Positions 1 to 6,410 of a stretch of 9,585 nt of DNA are shown in pieces; positions within the stretch are counted from its first letter, which is position 1, and every line of letters begins with the position of its first letter. This DNA is from Methanosarcinales archaeon (GTDB lineage Archaea; Halobacteriota; Methanosarcinia; Methanosarcinales; EX4572-44): contig RXIJ01000082.1 in assembly GCA_004212095.1 (NCBI GenBank), positions 1 through 9,585 on the forward strand. The letters run 5' to 3'. The notes under the pieces are model-generated. The model saw only the letters and a list, made by a program, of their open reading frames with translations, did no database searches and was not told the origin of the DNA. A program made the translations under genes and the position numbers.

Positions 1-101
1 ATGGATTGCAGGATATATTTACAACGCATAATTTTATTGCCATCTACTCACTTATTGGACTCTTGGCTTTCATCTATGCATTGACATTACTCAAATGGTG
101 A
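1..101 (+). CDS. C-terminal tail of a membrane-anchored surface protein (5' truncated by window edge)
   Basis: The third frame is open from the window edge to a TGA at 99-101 and gives 32 residues ending in a hydrophobic helix (about FIAIYSLIGLLAFIYALTLL) and a short basic/aromatic end, KW. This is the shape of a C-terminal membrane anchor or a sortase-type tail. The core YSLIGLLA closely resembles the anchors of the next two genes (YVLIGLIA at about 1739-1762 and CALIGFLA at about 3313-3336), which argues that this is real coding sequence and a third member of the same surface-protein run. The stop lies 4 nt before the next start codon, so the genes are probably cotranscribed. The first-frame ATG at position 1 gives a short, unconvincing peptide and was not chosen. 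Nothing can be said about the extracellular part, which is outside the window. Confidence 0.6.
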   Translation, partial: GLQDIFTTHNFIAIYSLIGLLAFIYALTLLKW

Positions 102-102
102 T
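97..102 (+). promoter_or_regulatory. Ribosome binding site GGTGAT for the cohesin gene
   Basis: GGTGAT is complementary to the conserved 3' end of archaeal 16S rRNA. It sits 3 nt before the ATG at 106 and overlaps the stop codon of the upstream gene. This supports ATG 106 as the true start and suggests coupled translation within an operon. Confidence 0.55.
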
Positions 103-105
103 ATC

Positions 106-1707
106 ATGTACGCAAAACATCTGGAACGGCTTGGGATAATCGCTGCGGTCTTGATCCTGATAGCGATGGTGTTCGCAGCCCATGGCGCGGCGGAAGACGA
201 TGAACCGGAAATCGGTTTTGATGCACCTGACTGGGTAATAGCTCCGTTTGCAGTTAATACAAAAATAAATGATATTGAAACGGATGATATAAAGGGTATG
301 CATGGACAGTTCGATATATCCTTTGATCCCGATGTCATTAAAGTGACAAAAATCGGTCCCTGTAATGATAAGGTTGAGATAATAAACTCTGATTTAGAGA
401 ATGCAGATGAGGGTAAGATCAGTGTGGAATTCAGTGTATCTACGACTAAAGCAAATAGAGTTTTAGTGGAAGTAACATTCGATGTAGTAGGAGATGAGAA
501 GGAAAGTTGCTACTTGGGTATATCCGGATCTATTTATCACAGAGACGGAGATGAAATCTCTGCGAAATGGACTGGCGACACGATCAACATAGGAAGTTTC
601 GATGTTACTGTTAATGCTCCCGGACGTGTCCCTATTCACACGTTCGATGCCGACATCGATATCACTGGTGTCGAAAATCTTAGTTCAGGAGGGTTTGCGT
701 TGTCGTTTGATCCAAGTGTGATAAATGTGACCGATGTCAAGCCTGGAAAGATCAGTGGAACAGAGATCGAGTTAGACCATTGGGAGTTCAAGAAAGATAC
801 GAACAACACAATCATAGTATTCTTCAACCCTAAGCTGGATAGCGGCGTAAATGGCTCCGGAACTCTGGCAACAGTAATTTTCGATGTGATTGGAGGGAAT
901 GGTGACAGCAGTATACTGGACATAGGTGAGGATGTCTATGCCGGCGATTTCAGCAACACAGAAAGTGACAAACTACCCATCAACTGGATCAACACTACGG
1001 TAACCATCGATAGTGCAGCACCCCTACCACCGAACGAAACCGATACCTATGTCTATGTGAGAAACCTTGATGACGATAAATTAACAGTTTTTCTCTTCAT
1101 CGATGGTGATTTCATCGATGGTGGTCTCACCGATAATAAAGTTTCGTCGGGCTCCACAAAGAAATATAGTAATTACAAGTTAGAGGAAGGATTGCACACC
1201 TTTGGAATCAAATGGTACGATTTTGACACTGAGGAATGGCATGAAAAGATCAAAGAGTACAGTGTATCAGGTGAAACGGACCTTGTTGTCATCGACACCG
1301 AGGAGCATGCTGATGAAGATACCAAAATCCTCGCCCGTGTTTACGTGAAAAACCTTGATGACGATGCGTTGAACGTTTATCTATACATCGATGATAAGTA
1401 CAAGAAATACGAAACAATCGAGTTTGACGATACATGCGAGTATGAAGATGATGGATACGAGTTTGACGAAGAGGCATTGCATGCGTTCAAGATCGAATGG
1501 TTCGACCCGGATACAGAGGAAGATTATGAAAAGATCATTAGAAGCTACATAACAAGTGAAGAGGCTGTGACCCTGTATGTCGAAAACCACTTACGAGCCA
1601 ACTCCAGCCCCTACCCAATCAATCAAAGAAGTACAGCCGCTCCCCACAGAAACGCATATAACCGCGATGCACACAGACCTATCACTGGACGAACTCCCTG
1701 CAGATAA
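106..1707 (+). CDS. Secreted cohesin-domain surface protein with tandem acidic repeats (frameshifted near its 3' end)
   Basis: Residues 1-29 form a signal peptide: a basic start, a hydrophobic run (IIAAVLILIAMVFA), then a small-residue cleavage region AHGA-A. Residues about 30-165 and 166-303 read as two cohesin-like beta domains. Both contain the hallmark F-D/S-F-D-P-x-V-I-x-V-T strand (FDISFDPDVIKVTKI and FALSFDPSVINVTDV) and a later V-x-F-D-V-V/I-G strand. Cohesins of this kind bind dockerin modules or act as general carbohydrate/protein adhesion modules. Residues 312-490 are two copies of an acidic repeat, annotated separately. From about residue 493 the frame reads a basic, low-complexity tail ending at 1705-1707, while the +1 frame carries a Pro/Thr-rich linker and a membrane helix. 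The native protein probably continued to 1798 (about 563 aa). The role is likely cell-surface adhesion or scaffold. Cohesin is assigned from motifs only, without a profile search. Confidence 0.8.
   Translation: MYAKHLERLGIIAAVLILIAMVFAAHGAAEDDEPEIGFDAPDWVIAPFAVNTKINDIETDDIKGMHGQFDISFDPDVIKVTKIGPCNDKVEIINSDLENADEGKISVEFSVSTTKANRVLVEVTFDVVGDEKESCYLGISGSIYHRDGDEISAKWTGDTINIGSFDVTVNAPGRVPIHTFDADIDITGVENLSSGGFALSFDPSVINVTDVKPGKISGTEIELDHWEFKKDTNNTIIVFFNPKLDSGVNGSGTLATVIFDVIGGNGDSSILDIGEDVYAGDFSNTESDKLPINWINTTVTIDSAAPLPPNETDTYVYVRNLDDDKLTVFLFIDGDFIDGGLTDNKVSSGSTKKYSNYKLEEGLHTFGIKWYDFDTEEWHEKIKEYSVSGETDLVVIDTEEHADEDTKILARVYVKNLDDDALNVYLYIDDKYKKYETIEFDDTCEYEDDGYEFDEEALHAFKIEWFDPDTEEDYEKIIRSYITSEEAVTLYVENHLRANSSPYPINQRSTAAPHRNAYNRDAHRPITGRTPCR
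1039..1570 (+). repeat. Two tandem ~85-residue acidic repeats inside the cohesin protein
   Basis: Copy 1 spans about residues 312-397 and copy 2 about 405-490. Shared landmarks are YVxNLDDDxLxVxLxID near the start and LHxFxIxWxDxDTEExxEKI near the end. The DNA also repeats in part: AACCTTGATGACGAT occurs at about 1062 and about 1350. The spacing suggests one beta-sandwich per copy. Many Asp/Glu residues could bind Ca2+, which is inferred rather than seen. I do not recognise a named family; distant similarity to CARDB/PPC-type beta domains is possible. Confidence 0.7.
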
Positions 1708-1798
1708 CAATGGTTTGGAGCATAGCATCACCTCGTTGTACGTCCTGATTGGACTCATCGCAGTTGTGTTTGCGCTGCTGCAGATCAGAAGAATTTGA
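1571..1798 (+). CDS. Displaced C-terminal linker and membrane anchor of the cohesin protein (+1 frame)
   Basis: The second frame is open from just after a TGA at 1568-1570 to the TGA at 1796-1798. It encodes a Pro/Thr/Gln-rich linker (EPTPAPTQ followed by LPTETH), then a hydrophobic helix (SLYVLIGLIAVVFALLQI) and a basic end, RRI. This is exactly what an archaeal surface protein carries after its globular domains, so it belongs to the upstream gene rather than being a separate gene. Removing one A from the AAAA run at 1583-1586 would join the frames as ...LYVETTYEPTP.... An internal ATG at 1577 exists, but starting there would give a 73-aa protein with no signal peptide and no function I can name. 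Possible causes are a real mutation, an assembly or read error at the homopolymer, or, least likely, programmed slippage. Confidence 0.6.
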   Translation, partial: PCMSKTTYEPTPAPTQSIKEVQPLPTETHITAMHTDLSLDELPADNNGLEHSITSLYVLIGLIAVVFALLQIRRI

Positions 1799-3420
1799 TG
1801 TATATGAAGACGCTTCTTTATTTTTTGCTGATCGTAATCTGCATTAACATAGCCACTGCCTATGATGAGGACGATCTGGAGTGGGCATGCGGCAACTCAA
1901 AGGAACTCCACCTTGGTGAAACGATTTCGAATGGTAATTATACTGTGGAGGCTTATAATTTCCCAAGATCTGATCGGAACGAAACCCGGTTCGTCGGGAT
2001 AAGGTTATACAAAGATTGTGTCCTTGTTTCGGATCAGACGCTTGTAGAAAGAGAGAATTATATTTATGATGACGAGATCAGAGTAACTATCCTTGAATTC
2101 TCAACACAACCTTCGAGGTGGACAACAGATATTCCAGAGGAACGGTGGGCAAAGATCAAGATGGAACCAATAGGTATGCCGCGTTTTGATGTGGAGTTCG
2201 AGACTGGTAAGGATGATTACTCTGCATACTCAGCTCCGATCGAGGTGGATCTTGTACTCCAGAATACAGGAGACTCTAAGGCGCACAACGTAGATGTCGA
2301 TGTAGATGCGGAGGGGCTCGAAGTGATTGGTGGAAAAGCATATCACCATTGCAATAATCTTAAAAGAGGGGAGCGTCTGGACGGTAAAACCGACACACCA
2401 GCGCTCGATCCGATCACACTCCGACTCGGTGTGCCGTCAGTGATCGAGGATACGTTATTTAACATAACAGTAAACATCGAGTGCTGTGATATAAGAGGTG
2501 TAAAATATTCTTATTCCGATTCGTATCCTGTAAAAGTCTCTGGAATGTTCAAAATCTCAAAATCAATAAATGACAATATATACATAAATGAGATTGCCAC
2601 AGTCACAATAACGCTCCGAAATGACGGCACACGTTCGATTGACTCAATTAAGTTGAGCGACACTCTACCGCCATACTTCGAGTTGAATGACAATTCAACT
2701 TTGCAATGGGAACTGAATCTTGGAGACGGCAAATGCAGAAGTTTTGCATATCAGTTGAAGCCCATGCAGCCGAATAAAGCGGGTTATGTTATTCCGGCTG
2801 CAATCGCGGAGTGGACTGATGACGGCAGGACATACTCCGCGCGGTCGAATTCTCCAGGTATTGCTGTATATGGTCCAAAGATAGAGTTATCAAAAACAGT
2901 AAACCCGAGTACCGGCGACGAGGATGGAATAGTGACCGTAACAATCGAAGTGAAAAATACCGGGAATGTTCTGGCAAGTGTTGATGTGGCTGATTATCTT
3001 CCTAAGACTGCTGTGCTGACAGATGGTGTGACCAGCGATGAGATGATTTTGGAGGCAGGCGAAACCCAGAGATTCAGTTACAGCATGAAAATAAACACAG
3101 CAGGTTACATCGAACTGCCGCCTGCTGTCGTGCACTTTGTTGATACGCATGATTGTAGGGGAACTGTCATTTCAGAAGAAATATCAATCACTGTGAATCC
3201 GGTAAACCAGCATGCTGCACGAACGGTCAATACTCCGGATCAAACAATTACCCCCATGGCTACTGTGAATACTATTATCAAAACAGATAAAGAATCAGGC
3301 GTAGGCTCGGTTTGTGCATTGATTGGTTTTCTCGCCGCTGTATTTGTAATTAAGGGATGTCTTATGAGATTTATTTCTTCACAAACTTCTTCAAATTTCT
3401 TATTTGAGGATAAAAAATGA
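1798..3420 (+). CDS. Secreted S-layer-like protein with CARDB/DUF11-type beta domains and C-terminal anchor
   Basis: The chosen start is the ATG at 1798, which overlaps the preceding TGA (TGATG) and so fits translational coupling. ATG 1804 is a close alternative, and a TTG at 1795 is less likely. The protein is about 540 aa. Residues 1-21 are a signal peptide (LLYFLLIVICINIATA, then YDED). Residues 22-126 resemble the N-terminal domain of archaeal S-layer-related proteins (COG1361 type), with G-N-Y-T-V-E-A and a later W-A-K-I strand. Three Ig-like domains follow at about 127-245, 251-355 and 360-468; each carries a V-x-L/I-x-N-T/D-G motif (LVLQNTGDS, ITLRNDGTR, IEVKNTGNV) typical of CARDB/DUF11 domains. 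A Thr-rich linker (residues 475-496) leads to a helix, CALIGFLAAVFVI, and then about 20 unusual residues. The last 50 nt overlap the 3' end of the convergent EpsI-like gene. It probably forms part of the cell envelope and is a candidate archaeosortase substrate. Confidence 0.82.
   Translation: MYMKTLLYFLLIVICINIATAYDEDDLEWACGNSKELHLGETISNGNYTVEAYNFPRSDRNETRFVGIRLYKDCVLVSDQTLVERENYIYDDEIRVTILEFSTQPSRWTTDIPEERWAKIKMEPIGMPRFDVEFETGKDDYSAYSAPIEVDLVLQNTGDSKAHNVDVDVDAEGLEVIGGKAYHHCNNLKRGERLDGKTDTPALDPITLRLGVPSVIEDTLFNITVNIECCDIRGVKYSYSDSYPVKVSGMFKISKSINDNIYINEIATVTITLRNDGTRSIDSIKLSDTLPPYFELNDNSTLQWELNLGDGKCRSFAYQLKPMQPNKAGYVIPAAIAEWTDDGRTYSARSNSPGIAVYGPKIELSKTVNPSTGDEDGIVTVTIEVKNTGNVLASVDVADYLPKTAVLTDGVTSDEMILEAGETQRFSYSMKINTAGYIELPPAVVHFVDTHDCRGTVISEEISITVNPVNQHAARTVNTPDQTITPMATVNTIIKTDKESGVGSVCALIGFLAAVFVIKGCLMRFISSQTSSNFLFEDKK
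3369..3407 (+). terminator. Pyrimidine-rich tract at the convergent gene ends
   Basis: The + strand holds repeated T-rich clusters (TTTATTTCTTC, ACTTCTTC, TTTCTTATTT) where the two convergent genes overlap. Archaeal RNA polymerase commonly stops at oligo-T clusters without a strong hairpin, so this could end the surface-protein operon transcript. This is weak evidence, because the tract also encodes the overlapping C-termini. Confidence 0.25.
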
Positions 3421-4246
3421 TAATGAGTGGAATAATAAGAACCAATAAAACTGCCAGTTTACCAGTAACTGAGTTATGAGTGATGAGGGCGATCATGGTA
3501 GGTTGCCTTTCTTTGGGCTCGAACATATATGGTATTGTTTCACCCATAAATCTACTCGTTAGATCAAGAACACCTTCGTATGAACCTTTGGCCGGTGCAA
3601 GCGATGATACACGAATCATGGTGATGTTATTTGATGAGAACCCCCCTTTCACATAGAAATATAAGACAACTCTTCGTTCGGTAACATTTCCATCTGACTC
3701 CTTTGAAACAATAAGCTTCTTTGATGAAATTGTTCCATTGAAATACCCCATTTCTTCCTTTCTGCCTTTTGATATGGAATATATTGGTTCTGCTAGCCAG
3801 CTTACATTATGCACAAGTATCTCTTCTTTACTTTCTTCCTCTATAGTATACCCAAGAGCCGGATAACAGATGACAGGGGGATGGAAACTTGAGCGATTAC
3901 CTGATTGAACAATCAGGAAGAATATTGGTTGATATGATTCTGGATTGAAGTAAGCCCGCATAAGCATTACATCTGCTCCAAGGCTTTTTGCAACTCTTTC
4001 TGTGTTGTAATCCGATCCTTTCCAGCTTCCAATATACATTGGAAATGCACGCATGTGTTCATTGTTCCCGAAATCCAGCTTCCTTTCAACCATGATCTCC
4101 TTTCCAGAGGCGTGTGAAAGTTCTGTGTCAATAGTTGAGATAGATCCGGCAAAAAAGGTAGATGGTGTGGAAAAAAGCAGGATAACTACCAGAGCAAATA
4201 AAAGAAGTCCAATAATTTTTGAATATTCCTCGAAGAAACTTTTCAT
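3371..4246 (-). CDS. EpsI/DUF3485-like protein associated with the archaeosortase
   Basis: The protein is 291 aa. A membrane helix (residues about 10-33) is followed by a roughly 225-residue extracytoplasmic domain, a second helix (about 263-281) and a Lys-rich cytoplasmic tail. In the domain, FHPPVICYPALGY (H122, C127) matches the H-x-P-x-x-C-x-P-x-x-G-W/Y signature of EpsI/DUF3485 proteins, which accompany or are fused to exosortases in bacteria. W75 in IGSWKG fits the family's usual early G-x-W motif. The gene starts 2 nt after the archaeosortase stop codon, so the two are translated as a pair. An AGGGGAT ribosome site at 4251-4257 lies 4 nt before the ATG. The role of EpsI proteins is not firmly established; participation in processing or export of sorted substrates is inferred from the pairing. 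The second C-terminal helix is notable. The 3' end overlaps the convergent surface-protein gene by 50 nt. Confidence 0.8.
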   Translation of the reverse strand: MKSFFEEYSKIIGLLLFALVVILLFSTPSTFFAGSISTIDTELSHASGKEIMVERKLDFGNNEHMRAFPMYIGSWKGSDYNTERVAKSLGADVMLMRAYFNPESYQPIFFLIVQSGNRSSFHPPVICYPALGYTIEEESKEEILVHNVSWLAEPIYSISKGRKEEMGYFNGTISSKKLIVSKESDGNVTERRVVLYFYVKGGFSSNNITMIRVSSLAPAKGSYEGVLDLTSRFMGETIPYMFEPKERQPTMIALITHNSVTGKLAVLLVLIIPLIIIFYPQIRNLKKFVKK

Positions 4247-4248
4247 CT

Positions 4249-5073
4249 TTATCCCCTATCTTCAATGGTCCTGACTTTACATCCAGTAATTGTACTAATA
4301 ATTATTAAAAATATAAATGCGATGATAAAAAGAAAAAGACTTGAAAAATCATGGAAGAATCTCATTGCTATCTCTGCACCATAATGATTTGCAAGAAGCA
4401 ACAAAAGAGTAATCCTTAGAATATTTGCGATGATCGCAATCGGGACTGTTACGCACAAAAGGGCAATTTTTTTAGACGGTTGGCATTTTAAAATATAAAT
4501 AAAAATTACCGCAAGTGCCAGTAAAGAAATTAGGGAGTTCATACCGCTGCATGGTAAACCAATGGTGAACGAAGCGTTTTGCAGATGAATCTCTGATCCA
4601 ATTCTCGTGACCTGAACACCAAATATTTTGATAAGTAGTGTAGAATAATAGGCTGAGAGATGCTGAAGTGAGTATGCAATTTTTTTCAGTATTAGTACTG
4701 GCAATGGAATTGCAAAAATGAGAAGGGATACCGGGAATAAAAAACATCGCATCATATTTTTTCCATAAAAATAAAGGATTAGTCCGCTTGTTACAAACAA
4801 AAAAGAGAGAGCTGATAAAAAAGGAAAAAGCTTGATAAACCCGATAATATAAAGTATAAGACCTGGTATGAAGATAATCAGCCCATTTTCAAACGGTGCG
4901 GATTCAGGTTCAAAACGATGAATGTTTTTCCATGCAATAAAAATAGAGACGATCGGAATCAAGAAGCCGTGGGAGTAATAAGAGTCTGTTAGCCACACAT
5001 TAACTAACCAGGTAAAACTACGAAAATATAAAATAGATAAAAATACAATTAGAAAAATCGTTATTTTTTTCAT
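4249..5073 (-). CDS. Archaeosortase/exosortase-family transpeptidase
   Basis: This is a 274-aa, highly hydrophobic multi-pass membrane protein with about eight helices. It carries the family's three conserved catalytic positions: Cys175 in GLPCSGMNS, Arg220 in ANILRITLL and His241 in RFFHDFSSLF. The N-terminal YYSHGFLIPI (residues 32-41) is also typical. Such enzymes recognise C-terminal tripartite signals (short motif, helix, basic end) on exported proteins, cleave near the membrane and are thought to pass the protein to a lipid or glycan anchor. Downstream, 2 nt away, is an EpsI-like partner; upstream, 41 nt away and on the same strand, is Bud32. The convergent neighbours at 1-3420 carry anchor-like C-terminal helices and are candidate substrates. 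The subtype (ArtA, B, C or other) cannot be fixed by eye; the EpsI-like partner argues against the plain ArtA/PGF-CTERM arrangement. No ribosome site is evident before ATG 5073. Confidence 0.88.
   Translation of the reverse strand: MKKITIFLIVFLSILYFRSFTWLVNVWLTDSYYSHGFLIPIVSIFIAWKNIHRFEPESAPFENGLIIFIPGLILYIIGFIKLFPFLSALSFLFVTSGLILYFYGKNMMRCFLFPVSLLIFAIPLPVLILKKIAYSLQHLSAYYSTLLIKIFGVQVTRIGSEIHLQNASFTIGLPCSGMNSLISLLALAVIFIYILKCQPSKKIALLCVTVPIAIIANILRITLLLLLANHYGAEIAMRFFHDFSSLFLFIIAFIFLIIISTITGCKVRTIEDRG
4251..4257 (-). promoter_or_regulatory. Ribosome binding site AGGGGAT for the EpsI-like gene
   Basis: On the - strand AGGGGAT lies 4 nt before the ATG at 4244-4246. It is embedded in the final codons and stop of the archaeosortase gene, consistent with coupled translation of the pair. 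Confidence 0.45.
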
Positions 5074-5114
5074 GCGTTGTAAACGAAATTTAATACTTAC
5101 ATCCTACAAATAGT

Positions 5115-5687
5115 TTATGCATACCGTCCACGCTTTTCGATCTCTCTCACGCGCTGAAACACCTGATAAGCTTCAGCAAGCATCATTCCGTATCCATTCA
5201 TAAATGCTGTTTTAAGTTCTTCTGGTTTTTCGTGGCTGCTTTTTAGTGTCTGGAAGAACACATGAACATCAACACCACGAGATTCGGTGGATGTATCAAA
5301 GAAGGCAAGTCCAAAATCAATGAGATATATGCGATCCTTATAATACAGCATGTTAGAGGTTGTAAGATCCCCATGTATGATTCCACCTCGATGGAGTATT
5401 CCCACAATCTCTCCAGCTTTTCTAACAAGAGTTAAATCAATGACGTGTTTGAGTAGTGTGCCGTCGATGTGTTCCATCACAATATTAACAGTATTTAGAT
5501 CATAGATAATTGGTGTGCTCACTCCAAGACGGCGTGCCGCAGACATGATTTTTGCTTCTGAACGTGTTCGTTCCTGCCTGAGTTTCAGATCAATGTCACT
5601 CAAACGGTATTTTTTCTCGATTCGATGCTTTACCACAACATCGTCGACGAGCTCAATCACTGCTTCAGCGCCTGCTGCAAGTATCAT
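5115..5687 (-). CDS. bud32: Bud32 (Kae1-associated) atypical protein kinase/ATPase, KEOPS subunit
   Basis: The protein is 190 aa, the normal length for a stand-alone archaeal Bud32. Motifs in order are AAGAEA (4-9), a Lys20 in VVVKHR, RLSDIDLKLRQERTRSEAK (E44 in the helix), MEHIDG (71-76), the catalytic loop HGDLTTSNML (D107, N112), the LIDFG metal-binding Asp124, and the C-terminal RGRY that is diagnostic of the family. Bud32 works with Kae1, Cgi121 and Pcc1 in the KEOPS complex, which makes the t6A modification on ANN-decoding tRNAs; its ATPase activity supports Kae1. The open frame extends upstream to 5912, but the family starts at MILAAGAEA and the extension overlaps the divergent gene, so ATG 5687 was chosen. 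In several euryarchaea Bud32 is fused to Kae1; here it is separate, and no Kae1 is in the window. Cotranscription with the downstream archaeosortase is possible. Confidence 0.93.
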   Translation of the reverse strand: MILAAGAEAVIELVDDVVVKHRIEKKYRLSDIDLKLRQERTRSEAKIMSAARRLGVSTPIIYDLNTVNIVMEHIDGTLLKHVIDLTLVRKAGEIVGILHRGGIIHGDLTTSNMLYYKDRIYLIDFGLAFFDTSTESRGVDVHVFFQTLKSSHEKPEELKTAFMNGYGMMLAEAYQVFQRVREIEKRGRYA

Positions 5688-5710
5688 GACAGGAAATACA
5701 TGCAGATATC

Positions 5711-5718
5711 TAATAAAA
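5711..5718 (-). promoter_or_regulatory. TATA-like box for Bud32 (probably leaderless transcript)
   Basis: On the - strand TTTTATTA is centred about 27 nt upstream of the A of ATG 5687, the usual archaeal TATA-to-start distance. No ribosome site precedes the ATG. Together these suggest that transcription begins at or next to the start codon. Confidence 0.5.
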
Positions 5719-5768
5719 GTATTTGTGTAGTATTTGTGCCCATTTAATCGAGCAGTTGTACATAAATG

Positions 5769-5775
5769 TTTATAT
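5769..5775 (+). promoter_or_regulatory. TATA-like box for the DUF366 gene
   Basis: TTTATAT is centred about 30 nt before ATG 5802, so the transcript would start 0-5 nt before the codon. The upstream in-frame ATG at 5766 precedes this box and is therefore unlikely to be the start. With the Bud32 box it forms a compact divergent promoter within 114 nt. Confidence 0.5.
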
Positions 5776-5801
5776 CCTGTAATGCTGCTGTAAAAGCGTA
5801 T

Positions 5802-6368
5802 ATGAAAATCGTTGTTCTTCCGGATCCACTCTGCTATGACGGCTCCCAGATTTATCCGCTGTGGGCATATAAACATTTTGAAATTCGTGGTGATTCTATT
5901 GTGCTGTTTCAAGGTGCAATGAACGTTAATTCTGAGTATATGCTTGATATTGAGGATGCAATCGATGGCAAAGCAATTTCAGGAGGTATGCTAATTCATT
6001 TCATTGTGGAACGCTTCGATTCGCCCCCGAGTATGCGCCTTGCTTACTATATGCAGAGACTGCTGATAGTGTGTATCAAAGAGCAGTTGTTAGAATATGA
6101 CATAAAAACCATACGCAGTGGAGATGATCTCTTTGTAGGTGATGGTAAACTCACTGTGTCAATTGCTACTTGTGGAATCTCCAGTGAAAAAATCCACTGC
6201 GGCATAAACATTGCCACAACAGGAGTACCAGAAGGCGTCAATGCTGTAGGTTTGCAGGAGCTTGGGATAACTAACCCGATGGATGTTGCCAGAAATGCAG
6301 CAGCAGACTTTTCAAAGGAGATAAATGATATCGAGATGGACATCACCAAAACCAGAGGAATAGTATAG
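5802..6368 (+). CDS. DUF366 family protein
   Basis: The protein is 188 aa and collinear with the archaeal DUF366 family. Family landmarks are CYDGSQIYPLWAY (11-23), GDSIVLFQGAMNV (30-42), the MLIHFIVERFD strand (63-73), MQRLL (84-88), the acidic SGDDLFVGDGKLTVSIAT (106-123) and IHCGINIATTGVPEGVNAVGL (131-151). Structures of relatives exist, but to my knowledge the biochemical function is unknown; the GDDL-x-V-x-x-x-KLTVSIAT core suggests a ligand-binding or enzymatic site. ATG 5802 was chosen over ATG 5766 because family homology begins at MKIVVL and the promoter lies between the two. The gene is divergent from Bud32. No ribosome site is seen, consistent with a very short leader. Confidence 0.88.
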   Translation: MKIVVLPDPLCYDGSQIYPLWAYKHFEIRGDSIVLFQGAMNVNSEYMLDIEDAIDGKAISGGMLIHFIVERFDSPPSMRLAYYMQRLLIVCIKEQLLEYDIKTIRSGDDLFVGDGKLTVSIATCGISSEKIHCGINIATTGVPEGVNAVGLQELGITNPMDVARNAAADFSKEINDIEMDITKTRGIV

Positions 6369-6410
6369 ATAGATTGTACTTGTTCGGATTAATTATGCAC
6401 GATTCTTTAC

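Noticed and set aside
1577..1798. A separate 73-aa gene starting at ATG 1577
   Set aside because: It reads as a linker plus membrane anchor without a signal peptide, and fits better as the frameshifted end of the cohesin gene.
5766..5801. Longer start for the DUF366 protein at ATG 5766
   Set aside because: It lies upstream of the likely TATA box, and family similarity begins at ATG 5802.
5688..5912. N-terminal extension of the Bud32 reading frame (75 extra codons)
   Set aside because: Bud32 proteins begin at the MILAAGAEA equivalent. The extension overlaps the divergent DUF366 gene and its promoter and resembles no Bud32 sequence.
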